In this document: piece after piece, positions 12,138-23,739 of the stretch
Position numbering within the stretch: position 1 is the first letter of the stretch
Layout: each line of letters begins with the position of its first letter
Assembly: GCA_039583875.1 (NCBI GenBank)
Contig: CM077162.1
Span: 168,163,220 to 168,227,219 of the forward strand
From: Platanthera guangdongensis
Lineage: Eukaryota > Streptophyta > Magnoliopsida > Asparagales > Orchidaceae
DNA length: 64,000 nucleotides
Reading direction: 5' to 3'
Position numbers and translations under genes: made by a program
Notes under the pieces: generated by a model
The model's input: the letters and a program-made list of their open reading frames with translations, nothing else
What the model was told of the DNA's origin: nothing
The model's database searches: none

Positions 12138-15100
12138 ATGGCTGTGTCAGTTGCTGTTCTTGCTGCAATGAAGTTTGATGCCGGTTTTGACATTGATATA
12201 GAATCCTTCAGCACGACTGATCAGATCTTTCAAGATATACTAGGTTTGTTCAAGGATCAGAATCTGACTGCTATAATGACCACCAGGATCAAGCTAGCTT
12301 CTGATGAAATCAAAGAGTGGGTTTATACTGCCCATAATCAAGACAACAGCACCATAGTTGGGTCAATAGCTGGAACTCGGGTACCCTTGACCCCAACCAT
12401 TCTCTCGGAAGTTTTTGAATTGAGAAATGGAGAAGATTCTGCTGAGCTATCTGGAGAGGAATATTCTGAACTGCTTGCCAGGATGGGTCATCCAGAGGGA
12501 AACCCTAGCAAGCTATTCAAAAGGAACCTGTCTGTTGAATACAGGTTCATGGCAGATGTGGTGGGGAAAGTGCTACTGGCAAAGCACTCAGCCCATGATA
12601 CAATATCTAGATATCAGCTCTGCCTCATGGGAGCTCTTGTGGATAAGAAGAATTTGAATTGGGGAGAGGTTTTCTTTGACCTCATCAAAAAGAAAATAAA
12701 CAAAAGCTTTGTTAATTTTGGGAGAATTATTGGAGTATTTCTGCAGCACAGGTGTCCTGCCTTGCTGGTCTCCTCTGGAGTTCATATCAATGCCTCCAAG
12801 AGACTGACCTGTGCCCTCTTTGGAAAGTGGGACAGGCAAATCAGCAAGCCTAGCAGGCCCTCCTCTAGTGCTCCTTCAGGCACAAGGACTCAAAGAGTCA
12901 CTCCTCCACAGGTCTCTGCCCCTGCAGCTGACCTGGCTACTGCTGCTGCCTCTCCTCCTCCTCCTCCAATTCCATCCCTTCCCCTACCATCCACCACTCC
13001 AGCTCCATCCACCATCATCATCTCCAGCCCATCTCCAACATCAACACCTTCTCCAGAACCTATTCTACCTCCACAAGCAGACCAATTCCACCCACTGTTC
13101 TCCTACCCTCCACCTGATGTCACGTCTTCACCCTCCATTCCATCCTTCACCCTACTGGATGATTCCTTCATGGATGATTCCCCATGCTCTCCTCCTGAGT
13201 TGTCTTCCTCCTCCACTTCATTTCAAGACCTCCTACACCAGATCATTGATCAACCAACATTCACCCCATCCATCTCCATTCCCCTATCCTCCATATCCAC
13301 CCTACCAACACCTCAGCCATCCCTTCCACAATTCTCCAGCTCTCCACTTCTAGAACCTTCAGCTGCTTCCATGCCTTCTACCTCTGCTCCAGCTCTTGAG
13401 CAAGTAGACCTCTCAGCCCTTGCTAACAGGCTGTATGAGCTGCTTGCCCCCAGGCTCTCTCTACTATTGGAGACCTCCTTGGCTCCTCTACACCTGTCAG
13501 TGGCAGCCCTTTCTGCCAGGCTTTCTTCCCTCTTCCCTCAGGCAGCACCTACAGTAGTGTGCCTTGATGCAGACATGTCTGCATCTAGGTAGGGGGAGAT
13601 GCCATATGAAGAGAATCTTCATGCTGCTGCTGCTGCTGTTTCTGCTGCTGTTGTTTCTGTGAGCTCTCCATCTGCTGCTGCTGCTGTTAGTTCTGCTTCT
13701 TCTGTTGCTCCTCCTGTTGCTGTTGATGTGCCTCCACAAAGTCAGATTTCCACTGCAGTTCTTGCAATAGACCTCAGGTCTTTGCTATCTGCTTTTGATT
13801 CTGCTTTCTTTAGATGTCTGCCAGAGGTTCATGCTCTCCAGCCTCCAGAAGACTTATCCAAGGCACTTGTGCCATTGTCTTGCTGTGACCCTAGCATTAT
13901 CTCTTCTTTTGTAAATTCAGTCATTGCTGCTGCTGCTTCTTCTGAAGAAAGGATTGATGTTGCTTCTGAGATTATTGACACTGCTGCTGCTGAAGTTCCT
14001 ACCACTTCTGATGAACCATCTTCCAAGGACATTCTTATGACAGAGGCCACTGAATTTGAGCCTTCTGCAGACTTTGGTGATGTTTCTGTTGTTGTCAGTA
14101 AAGTTGTTGCTGCTATCACCTCTCCAGTTTCTGTTGTTAGTGAATCTGCTGTTTCTGCTGTGGCTAGTGAAATTGCTGTTGTTGTTGTTTCTGCTTCACC
14201 ATCTGCTGCTGTCCCTGCTGTTACCATCTCAACACCTGCTGCTGCTGCTGTTTCAACTTCTGCCTCATCTGCCTCTGTTCAGCTTAAGAAGGATTTAATG
14301 AAGAAAATAGATGCTCTCTATGAGGACCAGAGTTCTGAATCTGATGATTTTAAAACAGACTCTGATGACTCCTCTGCTACCATTGCAAGGAAAAGGAAGG
14401 CAAGGAGCAAAGCAATGAAAAGGGTACCTCCTGCTAAAGTTAAAGATAACAATGATATCCCTTATTACATTCTACATGACTGCCCAATCACTGAACACTG
14501 GATGCAGTATTCCAAGAACCAGCTGAAAGCAATGAAGAAAAAGAGAAAATATGAGAAGGGTTCATCCCAATTTCAGCACTCTCATCCTCCTCCACCACCT
14601 CCTCCTGATGCAGGTGTAGGTGGAAGCTCTGCAAGTCAACCCCCAGCCAGAAGTCAGGCTCCCTATCAACCTCATGCCAGATCTTACCACAGGGAAAGCC
14701 AATCCAGGGGCTCTCATTCTAGGAGAGGAGGATATAGAGGCAATCAGAGAGATATTCAAGTATACTCTAAAGGGTACTCCAGGCAGCACCCATATTCTAG
14801 GGGAGGACATAGTTCTTCTGATACAACTTCTGGTCCTTTCCCTTACATGCTGAAAGAGACTGTATCTGCCAGGCCTCCTCAAGATAATCCCTCCAACATA
14901 TATGAGCCACCTGTACCTTTTGAGGATCCTGAAAATAATCCAGCTGCTTGGACTGCCAGAATGAAAGAATTAGCTGCATTGGACCAAATTAAAAAGGCCA
15001 GAGAATAGGGATTAGATTCCTCCAATATTTCTACAATGTCTGAACAGAGACAAAAAGAACTTGAGAGATATGCTTCAAGTAGATTCTTTGATGCTGACAG

Positions 15101-15245
15101 ATACATGGAATTACATCCTGAAGCAGTGGTTCCCAGGCTTAAACAGCAAATAGCTCTAGGTGCTGCAGATGACACCAGATCTAAGAAGGAAGCCCTCAAT
15201 CCTAACAGAGAGATTAAACTTGTTAAAGGCAAAGAGAAGAAATGA
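12138..15245 (+). pseudogene. Element B: 3' ORF (post-pol protein of unknown function)
   Basis: A single frame of 1036 codons interrupted by TAG at 13590-13592 and 15006-15008. Residues 1-230 are globular (AAMKFDAGFDIDIESF, ADVVGKVLLAKHSAHD), matching the 3' ORFs of D and, more weakly, C and E. Then come a Pro/Ser-rich linker (to about residue 450), an Ala/Val-rich section coded by GCTGCT runs, an acidic Ser/Asp stretch, a basic patch, poly-Pro, an Arg/Ser/Gly-rich stretch and a conserved C-terminus (DADRYMELHPEAVVPRL). D shares the C-terminus (NPEAVVPR). I see no signal peptide or clear membrane segment, which argues against a classic envelope. The N-terminal domain may be what is often annotated 'putative plant transposon protein' (recall, unchecked). 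Function unknown. Confidence 0.75.
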
Positions 15246-15401
15246 TATTGTAAGGTGACATTTTCTGTGATCTTTGATGATTATCTGGATGATATGCATA
15301 TCTGTGATTTTGCTTGTCTAGCTGTTGTGTTTCTGCTTTAATGTTTGTATGTTGTTATTTAAGTTTCTCCAAAGTCTGTAAATAGTAATCCTAACCCAAA
15401 T

Positions 15402-15411
15402 AGGGGGAGAT
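15402..15411 (+). other. Element B: polypurine tract
   Basis: AGGGGGAGAT directly abuts the 3' LTR (TG at 15412) and would prime plus-strand DNA. An identical decamer sits inside the 3' ORF at 13591-13600. Confidence 0.88.
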
Positions 15412-16944
15412 TGTTGGAACACCCTCTTACTAATTTGGGTCAGGATCACTATGTCTCTAGGAAGCTTTGCTTGACCTCCTGTATAGCTTAATAGGTCAAT
15501 TAGAATTGAGTCTAAGGGTTAGAAATCTAGGTTTGGAAGCTGCCCTGAAGACCAAGATTTTGTGTTTGGAGACTAAGTCATGTCGTCGAGCTCAGCACGA
15601 CGATTCGTCGAACTCCGATCGACGATCGTCTAGCTCAACCTCGACAGATCGTCGATCTCCGTTCGACGATCGCTGAGCTCAACTTCATTATATCGTCGAA
15701 CCCCATTCGACGATCGGTGAGCTCAGGTCGACGATTTTGACTCTGCTTTAGATCTTTATCTTTGAGCTCAGTTCGACGATCTTTGAGCTCAGATCGACGA
15801 TATTTTTGCTGTTGTATATTTCCAGATCGCTGAGCTCTGCTCGACGATAGCAGAGCTCAGTTCGATGATTTTAGATATCTTCCAGGATGTTTATACATTC
15901 AAATTCAAATCAGTTAGGAGTTATTCTGCAATTAATTCAGAGATTTACTAGCCGTTTTCATTCAATTCTGGACCAAGTTTCAAGGGATTTTTCAAGAAAT
16001 ATATCTGTGGACTTTCCTCCAGAAGAGATTATGCAATTAAGGTTGCAATTAATGCAGGCCAACGGCTATACTTGACAGAGAATGTTATTCTACTCTATAC
16101 CAGAGAATAAGAGACATGATTTTTGAATCTCTCAATAGAACACACACAATACAGAGAGAGGATACAGATTACAGAGATACATTCAAAAAAAATCTTCTGT
16201 CAGAAAAGAATTCTGAAGAACACACATCCAAGGAGATCAAGCCTTCTCAAATATTTAGATCTCCTTAGTCTTCAAAGTGTTCAAGGCCAACATATTTCCA
16301 GACTCCAGACATTCAACATTTTAGCTATTGCTGAAATCATCTTTTGCTGGAGTTCAATCTTTGAAGGCCTATCACCCTCTGCAAAGCTTTTTCTTCCTGA
16401 AGATCTCAAGGATTCAGGGGGAGCTTTGACATCAACAATCCACATAGTCTTCTCAGTTGTTTGAGAAAGAGAAGATTTCCATCACTCTCTCACCCCCACT
16501 CTGTAAAGGGTTTCTCAAACTCCCTTCAAAAGTTTGAGCTTGGTTTTTGAGCACCTTGTCAAAAGCTCATTGGTGGCAAGATACCTGATCAAAAATTCTG
16601 CTTTGGTTTTTGAGCACCTTATCAAAAGCTCATTGGTGCCCAGGACACCTGATCAACTCATCCTGCAGTGGATTCCTACCTAGGGTGGTAGAAGAGTGGA
16701 TGTACCCAAGTTTGGGGAACCACTATATTTCCTTGTGTCTTCTGGTTTTGCTTGCTTTCATTTTTGTTTCTGGCCTTGATTTCTCTGTGATTAGCTTTTG
16801 TTTAGCTTAGTACTGTGATTAGTTTTATTTCTGCTTCCCTGCTTACACATATTACAACAACTGTTGTAAAAAGTTTAAAAGCTCCATATACTCTATTCAC
16901 CCCCCCCCCCCCTCTAGAGTATATCAGATCTAGCTGCTCTTTTA
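15412..16944 (+). repeat. Element B: 3' LTR
   Basis: 1533 bp, same length as the left copy apart from compensating single-base indels. The terminal CA has become TA (16943-16944). The word array recurs at 15585-15873. The primer-site sequence TGGTATCAGAGCC follows at 16947-16959, which a normal right-hand LTR should not have next to it. Confidence 0.9.
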
Positions 16945-17125
16945 ATTGGTATCAGAGCCAGGTTACATTTTTTGTATCAGAGCTGTCTCGATCTTTCCCT
17001 TTCGAACTCGTGGTTGAATACTTTTGTGGGGTGGCGAGCACGTGTCCCTGCAAACCGTGTTAACACAATTTCACTCTTGAATGTCCACTTTGGAATGCAT
17101 GCAAAGCCACTTTTTTGGGGAACCT
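16945..17125 (+). other. Abnormal right junction of B and duplicated leader of A
   Basis: Bases 16945-16962 copy B's own sequence after the left LTR (spacer, primer site and CAGG). From 16963 to 17125 the sequence copies A's 5430-5592 (LTR tail TTACA, primer site, leader, ending AACCT) with about six differences. The two parts meet at a GGTT shared by both parents. Normal integration would give only AACCT here. The copy then runs straight into unduplicated A leader at 17126. Confidence 0.8.
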
Positions 17126-17204
17126 GTACATTCCTGGTATTGCTTTTGGCAATATGTTTGTTACTTACTTGTGTCTTTTACAATTATAGGCGATTAGTGC
17201 TACG

Positions 17205-17900
17205 GTGTGGCAGCAGGAACCCCACCATTCGATGGGAAGCATGACATCAACTGTGGCCCCAACGTCTCCTCCATCGATAGAGACGACTCGATTGATTGCT
17301 GATGTGGTTTTTGCAATGCTTAAGGCTTACCATGAGGGACAGGTGCAACCCTCTGACCCAGTCATGCGTTCCATGTCGGTCAGTGTAAGTGAGCAGTCGG
17401 CTAGGGGAAACACATCAGCTTCGTCGGTAAACATGTGCTTGAGCCAAGGAGAGGACACTGTTGAGGCATATTTTCACGCATTTGTTGCAATGATACACTA
17501 ACCCGAGTTTGTGTTTGAAACCGAGGAGATGAAGATCAATCGATTTCATGATGGGCTCCGTCAGGAACTTCGTTTCTTGTTGATGGGTCCTAAGCTATTG
17601 GGATTACAACCATTGGTGGAGTCAGCTAGACTATTGGAAATGGACTTGACAAGAGCCCAGCAAATGCCTACGGGAGCCCAGCAAATATCTGTGATCAGGG
17701 AAGTGAGAGCTCCAAGGGTTGGAAAGTCTGCTCAGCGCAAGAGGCAGAGATGTGAGACACGCACCTGTTATACTTGTGGCGAGAAAGGACATATTGTCCG
17801 AGACTATTGGGATGGTGCTCAGTAGCCAAATAAGCAATATAAGTGTTATGTATGTGGTGAAGCAGGACATAAAGCCAGAGACTGGCGAAGTGACTCTTAG
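17205..17900 (+). pseudogene. gag: Element A: gag remnant with two damaged zinc knuckles
   Basis: Gypsy Gag, shorter than the usual ~350-450 residues, so part of the N-terminal half seems lost. Readable parts: Thr/Ser-rich N-terminus, a retrotransposon-gag segment (RFHDGLRQELRFLL, ESARLLEMDL), a basic stretch and two CCHC knuckles. Both knuckles have lost the last cysteine: CYTCGEKGHIVRDY ends in Tyr and CYVCGEAGHKARDW in Trp. Stops occur at 17499-17501 and 17823-17825 in one frame. The start is unclear, since the first in-frame codon is GTG. The 79 bases before it (17126-17204) are leader. Confidence 0.7.
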
Positions 17901-18380
17901 ATAAGGAGGAGCTGTCGACCTGATGTATATAAATAACTGTGCTACTCATTTACTTGTGTACTAGGAATGTGTTGTCTGTATAATAATCAGTGCTGCATTG
18001 TAGTTTCCACTGCTATTTTTGTGCTATATGTGTATAATACATATATGTGTGGAATAAACGTGTTTGTACGGTAATCGTGAATATGACTAGACAGTTGATT
18101 TTCTCTTGCAGGTGGAAAATTTCACCCATCATTGTCAGGGGTGGTTGACAAATGGTTGACCACATTATAGGAGTGTCTTATGTGGAAACGGGAAAAGCAG
18201 TGGTGAAGTCCTCTGCATCCCAGGCGCAGTCCTATGCCTTTACTCCAGGCTAGTAGGCATAGTGAAGTTGACACAAGTGATAACATCGTTGCTTGCTGTT
18301 CTAATTGCATACTGTGTAGGTCGCATGTGTGTGTGATGTGATTTGGAGTACACTGGTGAGAGCATTTTGATCATGGATGG
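17901..18380 (+). other. Element A: unreadable gag-to-protease interval
   Basis: Between the knuckles and the protease-RT linker I find no aspartic protease signature (no D-T/S-G) and no sustained reading. It is either too decayed or partly deleted. Nothing else is recognisable. Confidence 0.5.
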
Positions 18381-21241
18381 ATGTTCTTACCGAATAAATG
18401 GTTTGCAACAAGGTTGCACTGTAGCGGTGCAACTTGTACAACGAAAATTGTGTTTGGACGCATCTGCACTGCCGATATGGGAGATTTCGGATGTGTTGTG
18501 TTTCCTAAGGATCTACCTGGGCTACCACACCAGCGAGAGATTGACTTCATGATCGAGTTGGTCCCAGGTACGAACCTGTGGCCCCCTCGCTATATCACGT
18601 TGCACCGAAGGAATGGCTGAGTTGAACATCCAATTGCAAGGATAGCTGGAGCAAGGTTATATATGCCCAAGCATGTCACCTTGGTGCGCGTGTGTGCGTT
18701 TTGTGAAAAAGAAAGACGACGGATTATGGTTATGTATTGACTACCGTGAACTGAATAAGCTGACAGAGAAGAACAAATATCCGATTCCACGGATTGATGA
18801 GTTGTTCGATCAGCTCGTGGGATCAACCGTCTACTTGAAGTTGTACTTGAAGTCTGGTTATTACCAGTTGAGAATCCGGGAAGGTGACATTCCTAAGACC
18901 ACATTTGGAACACGTTATGGGCATTATGAGTTCACGGTGATGCCATTTGGATTGTGTAATGCGTCATCTGTGTTTATGGATTTGATGCACCGCACATTCC
19001 GAGAGTACCTGGACCTATTCGTGATAGTGTTTATTGAGGATATTCTGGTCTACTCTCGATCGAAATCCGAGCATGAAAACCACTTGCGGTTGGTGTTGCA
19101 TACCTTGAGGCAGAATCAGCTCTACACCAAGTTCTCAAAGTACGAGTTTTGGCTATCGTCATTTGATTTTTTGGGCCATGTGGTGAGTGGAGCGGGCATA
19201 GTAGTGGATCCGGTAAAGATAAGGTCCATACAGGAGTGGCCAATGTTGTATTCAGTGGCCAGGGTCAGGAGATTCCTTGGACTAGTGGGCTACTGTCGAA
19301 GATTTGTTGCAAATTTCTCACGGATCGCTTTGCCGCTAACCACACTGACGCAAAACGATCAGAAGTTCGTTTGGTCGCCAGAGTACGCGAGAGCTTTTGA
19401 AGAACTGAAGGTTGGGTTGACCACGATGCCTGTGTTGTCATCGCCATGTGGTACCGCTGGATTTGTCGTGGGAAGGTGATTGCTTATGGCTCATGCCAGC
19501 TGAAGGTGTACGAGCAAAACTATCCCGTCCATGACTTAGAGTCGGCGGCGGTGATATTTTCACTAAAGCTGTGGCGACATTATCTTTATGGCATGAAGGT
19601 GGATATCTATACCGATCACAAGAGCCTAAAGTATTTATTGGAGTAGAAGGACCTGAATATGCGACAAAGAAGGTGGTTGGAGTTCCTTGGGGACTACACC
19701 TTTGAGATTCACTATACTACTAGAAAGGGAAATGTTGTCGCGGATGAACATCTTTTCTAGGAGCTGGAAGCGTTAGAGATTTCTTGTGTTGACAAGAATT
19801 CCACTGCCAATGCTTATTTGAACTAGAAGGAGGTGCAGTGTGACCTTGCAGACCGGATTCGACAAGCAACGGGGCTAGATGAAGATCTCCGACACTATGC
19901 TAAAGATGGGCAAGAGGGCAACTTCTCCTGGGATGACGGTCTTCTACGGAAAGAGGGTTATTTGTGCGTCCAGAAATTGGGGAAACTTGAGGGAAGAACT
20001 GAATATGAAGCGCATTATACAAAGTACTCAATCCATCCAGGGAGCACAAAGATGTTCAGGGATATGAAAAAGCTGTTCTGGTTATCAGGGCTAAAGAAAG
20101 ATGTTGCTTATTATGTAGCCAAATGCCAAACCTGTGCTATGGTGAAGACAGAATGCTAGAAGCCGGGCGATTATTTGAAGTCGTTGCCGATTCCAGAATG
20201 GAAGTTTGATGATATTTCCATGAATTTTGTACACGGGTTGCCCAGATCTCAGCGCGGAAATGATTCGATTTGGGTGATTGTCGATCAGCTAACGAAAGTG
20301 GCACACTTCCTCCCGAACAGGAGGGATGATTCGGTGGAAAGTTTGGCAAAATGATATGTTGAGCAGATTGTGCGGCTACACGGTGTTCCTCGGAGCATCG
20401 TAAGTGATAGAGATGAGCGATTCACATCGAATGACTGGAGTCTAGTTCATCAACTATTGGGCACGAAGTTGACATTCAGTACGGCCTTTCATCCCCAAAC
20501 CTATGGACAAACTGAACGGACCAACAGGACGATGGAGGATATGCTCCGGATGTGCACCCTAGACTTTGGAAAGAGATGGGAAGATCATCTCTATATGGTG
20601 TAGTTTGCCTATAACCAAGCGAGCATCGGTATGGAACCGTATGAAGTTCTATATGGACGGAAGTGTCGTACTCCTTTGGCTTGGGTAGAAGCGGGCGAAG
20701 ATAGAGTTTAGAATCGTAATGAAGTCGATGAAGCAAACTCGACCATCCATACTATTCGAGAGATTCTACTCATAGCCCAAGATCGATAAGCGAAATACTA
20801 CAATGCTAAGCACAGGAATGTGGAGTTCACGGTAGGCGACTGGTTATACTTGAAGATCAAGCCCTTCAAAGGCGTTTCTAGGATTTGGCGTCTGAAAAAG
20901 TTGAGTCCAAGATAGCATGGTCCCTTTGAAGTGGTCGAGCGAGTCGGGGAGGCTTACTATTGGCTAGCTCTGTCGGCAGACTTGAGTGGATTACATGATG
21001 TGTGTCACATCTCGCTGCTTTGGAAGGCCGTTGACGATCTAGCTCAGGTTATCAAGGATGTTCGTGTGCAGGTAGAGTATGGGGTAACGACAAAGGTTAG
21101 GCCCATTCAAATTGAGGATCGAGCCAAGAAACAGTTGCGGAACAAGACGGTCGAGATGGTCAAAGTCTGGTGGGATCATTGTGGTCGTGAGGAGCTAACA
21201 TGGGAGCGAGAGCAAACCATGTGAGCTGAATTTCCCGAGCT
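18381..21241 (+). pseudogene. pol: Element A: pol (RT, RNase H, integrase, chromodomain-like tail)
   Basis: Gypsy order, RT before integrase. The protease-RT linker (PKDLPGLPHQREIDF) at about 18480-18600 is followed by RT 18673-19479 ([37 protein letters not shown]). The catalytic box reads FIEDILVYS where FIDDILVYS is usual (codon 19036-19038), losing an essential Asp. RNase H ([11 protein letters not shown]) ends at a TAG near 19646. Integrase runs from about 19833 (CQTCA zinc part, [18 protein letters not shown]) with stops near 20157, 20352, 20602, 20709, 20788 and 20912. The tail RPIQIEDRAKKQLRNKTVEM...ELTWERE resembles a decayed chromodomain, which in this lineage directs insertion into heterochromatin. 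Confidence 0.85.
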
Positions 21242-21349
21242 GTTTCTGTAAAATGGTTGTATAGTACAACTTTTGTTGTAACATAAAATTTTTATGTTAT
21301 AACATTTTGCTTGCTGGTTTCCTTCCTATGTGCGAATTTCGAGGACGAA

Positions 21350-21371
21350 AGTTCTAGTAGAAGTGGAGGGT
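21350..21371 (+). other. Element A: polypurine tract region
   Basis: Sequence ending AGTGGAGGG directly before the right LTR. Upstream is GAGGACGAAAGTTC, typical of plant chromoviruses at this spot. Confidence 0.75.
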
Positions 21372-23734
21372 TGTAACAGCCCAAATTACACAATAAGAAA
21401 CTTTTGAGTGACACGGCCTGGGACATGGGCGTGTCCCAGGGCGTGTCTTGCTCGGGTACAGAGACGTTGCGAGTTCGATGACAATGCGTTCGACGAAGTG
21501 TTCGGGAGGGAGACGCCCTGTGACATGGGCGTGACCTAGGGCGTGTCCTCCTTTGTGTCGACACTCGAGTCTTTGGTCGACAAAAGTGGTCGACAAAGGA
21601 AACACGCCTGTGACACAGGCGTGTACCATCCGACACGGGCATGTCCGAGGGCGTGTCCCCCTCTAGTCGACGAAATGAGCTTGACGATCATCGAGTGCAT
21701 CACACGCCCTGTGACAAGGGGGTGTCTGGGCCGACACTATCGTGTACCCTGGTCGTGACCTCTTTCGGGATAAGGCGGTTTGTGCACCGCTTAGAGTACA
21801 TGGTCTGTGACACGGGCATGTCACAGGGAGTGTCGGACCCGAAAAGTGATTTTGTGGCTTTTCCGTGGCCGACCATTTTCTTCAGTTGGGATCTAACAGC
21901 TGAGAGTCCTCCCTGCTTCCTTAAGGCTGAAAACTGAGAAAGAATTCTCATTATGTTTATTGCCTTCATCTTTCTAAAAAATTAGAAAGAGAAAGGAGAG
22001 GAAGGAGGAGGAGGAGGAAGTGGGGCTGATCTCTGGTGGAGCTTGAGAGTGTCAAGCTGAGGTCCGAGGCCATCTTTGCAGAGGAAAAGCTGTTGCGGTT
22101 CTTTCTAGCCAGCTAGGAGCTTATGGCACCGAAGCGGTCTTCAAGGGTAACGACCTTTCTTCCTAGCCATGTGAAGGCTTCCGTTTTGGCATATGCATAT
22201 GATTCCCGCACCAAAGGGTGGCTGATTATGGGAGTTTTTTGGGTTGATTCATGGAATCCCCACTCATATAGATTCGGAAATGGAGTACGGAATAGGCATG
22301 CTGTGTGAAGCCCATCTGGACAGGTTGGTCTGGATTGGTGATGTTGCATACATACCAGAGATGACTCTATGATAAACGTGTAGTTTAGGAGTCGATGGGT
22401 TAACCCTGTGAAAGGCAGTAGTAGGAAGTACTAGAGTGGTAGTCCAGGAAAATACCCTTGTGATGCTTGTGATGCCTGTGCTATTGGGTTGTACCTGTAA
22501 AAGGAAGTGGTAGGAAGTACTGGATTAGTGGTCTAGGAAATACCCTTTGTAATGCTTGATCTTCATAGGTGGACCAGTGAAAGGAAGTAGCAAGAAGTAT
22601 TGGCGTGGTAAGCCATGGAATTACCCTTGACATTTGTGATAATTGTGGGGTCATATCTGTGAAGAGAGTAGCAGGAAGTACTGGTGTGCCCAGGAAATAC
22701 CCACTGATGTGTGAGATGAAATGGGTATAATAGTAAGTACTGGTGCGCCCAGGATAGCACCCAGGCTTGAATGCCAGAACAGGATCGGTGAAACTTACCC
22801 GCGCCTTTATTTAGCTGGGAGTACACTATGCTTGGTGATGGCAAGGCGATTTGAGCAACGGGCGGTGGATGATCCGTCATGCATTATGTCCATCCGACGT
22901 GAGACCAGAAAGTGCGGTATGTTGGAGCACATAGTGAGAGTCTTAGGCCTACGCGCCGTGATACAATGGGGGGCTACGGGCCAATCCCGGTTCACTAAGA
23001 CTATAATCTCCTTCTAAACGCCATGGAGTAAATACTCAATGTTTTACCATTGGGTTGCGACCCTGATACGGTGGTGGGAAACTGGTTCGCCGGTACACCA
23101 AGAATGTGCCCAGAGTGCACGGATTGTCGGGCCGCGTGGCTGACGGTGGTGATGGAATGTATGGGCGTGAGAGCACAATGTATGAATATATATCTGCCTG
23201 TGAAATGCTATGCTTGCAGGGAAGAAATACCAATGCCCCGGGAAATGGGTAGGGTCGTTATAAAATTGGTCAGCTGAATGCTGACTGTTGCCTTGTTTAC
23301 CACCATTGGGTGGAATGTCCTTGCACAGGTGCTGGAGAACCAAGCGGGACACGTAAAGGCTGAAGGCCCTGCTGTTGCTGCTTCTGCCGCTAGCTCTTGA
23401 AAGCGTAGCAAATGCTGTGTTTTATTTATCCATGGTCGGCCTGCGCACCAATGTTGAGGCCACTGTTGTGAAAGCCCTGTAAGGCCAGAAGGCCAACTAT
23501 TTGCATTTGCAAAACATTCTTATGTTATATCTAAATGAGGATCTTTTATATGTTGGACATTCAGGTGTGGATTTCAAGTTTAGTGTTTAGGCTTCCGCTA
23601 GAATGCAATGTGTTAGGGTGTGCTGCACTACTTTGGTATCATACCATAAGCTCACCGCCTGTTTTGTGGTACATATTGTGGGGCCCCGGTCGGACCTTCT
23701 AGGATATACTATGTAAACTGATGGGGTTATTACA
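21372..23734 (+). repeat. Element A: 3' LTR
   Basis: 2363 bp, TGTAACAGCC...TTACA, followed by target copy CGAGT. The word array is at about 21400-21850 and the GGAAGTACTGG subrepeats at about 22407-22765. It differs from the left LTR at about one base in ten over the stretch compared by eye. Confidence 0.92.
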
Positions 23735-23739
23735 CGAGT

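Larger units (their letters stand above)
5593..16944 (+). mobile_element. Element B: Sirevirus-like Ty1/copia retrotransposon with a 3' ORF
   Basis: LTRs 5593-7125 and 15412-16944 (both 1533 bp, about 36 differences by eye, near 2.3 percent). Internal order is primer site, gag, pol (protease, integrase, RT, RNase H), word array with TATA, long 3' ORF, purine tract AGGGGGAGAT, LTR. It inserted in the 5' leader of A after AACCT (5588-5592). The right side is not a clean target duplication: the LTR is followed by 18 bases of B's own primer-site region (16945-16962) and then a second copy of A's leader up to AACCT at 17121-17125. Coding regions carry several stops. Confidence 0.92.
3100..23734 (+). 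mobile_element. Element A: Ty3/gypsy chromovirus-type retrotransposon, containing element B
   Basis: Bounded by LTRs 3100-5434 and 21372-23734, both TGTAACAGCC...TTACA. A perfect 5-bp target duplication CGAGT flanks it at 3095-3099 and 23735-23739. The primer site resembles initiator tRNA-Met, a purine tract precedes the right LTR, and pol order is RT-RNase H-integrase with a chromodomain-like tail. That places it with plant chromoviruses (Tekay/Del-like, from motif recall). The LTRs differ by roughly 10 percent by eye and every coding part is broken, so it is old. It inserted into the integrase region of X and later received copia element B in its 5' leader. Confidence 0.92.

Noticed and set aside
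12811..13353. 180-residue Pro/Leu/His-rich ORF in another frame of the 3' ORF (also 14056-14298, 43905-44598 shadows)
   Set aside because: Out-of-frame shadow of the low-complexity Pro/Ser linker; not preserved in D.
13599..14300. GCT/GCA trinucleotide expansion as a separate microsatellite locus
   Set aside because: It is in frame in the 3' ORF (Ala-rich section) and D has a parallel Ala-rich section, so it is treated as coding composition.
12138..15245. Envelope glycoprotein gene
   Set aside because: Position fits env-like ORFs of SIRE-type elements, but I see no signal peptide, transmembrane span or furin-like site; composition is acidic, Pro-rich and basic in blocks.
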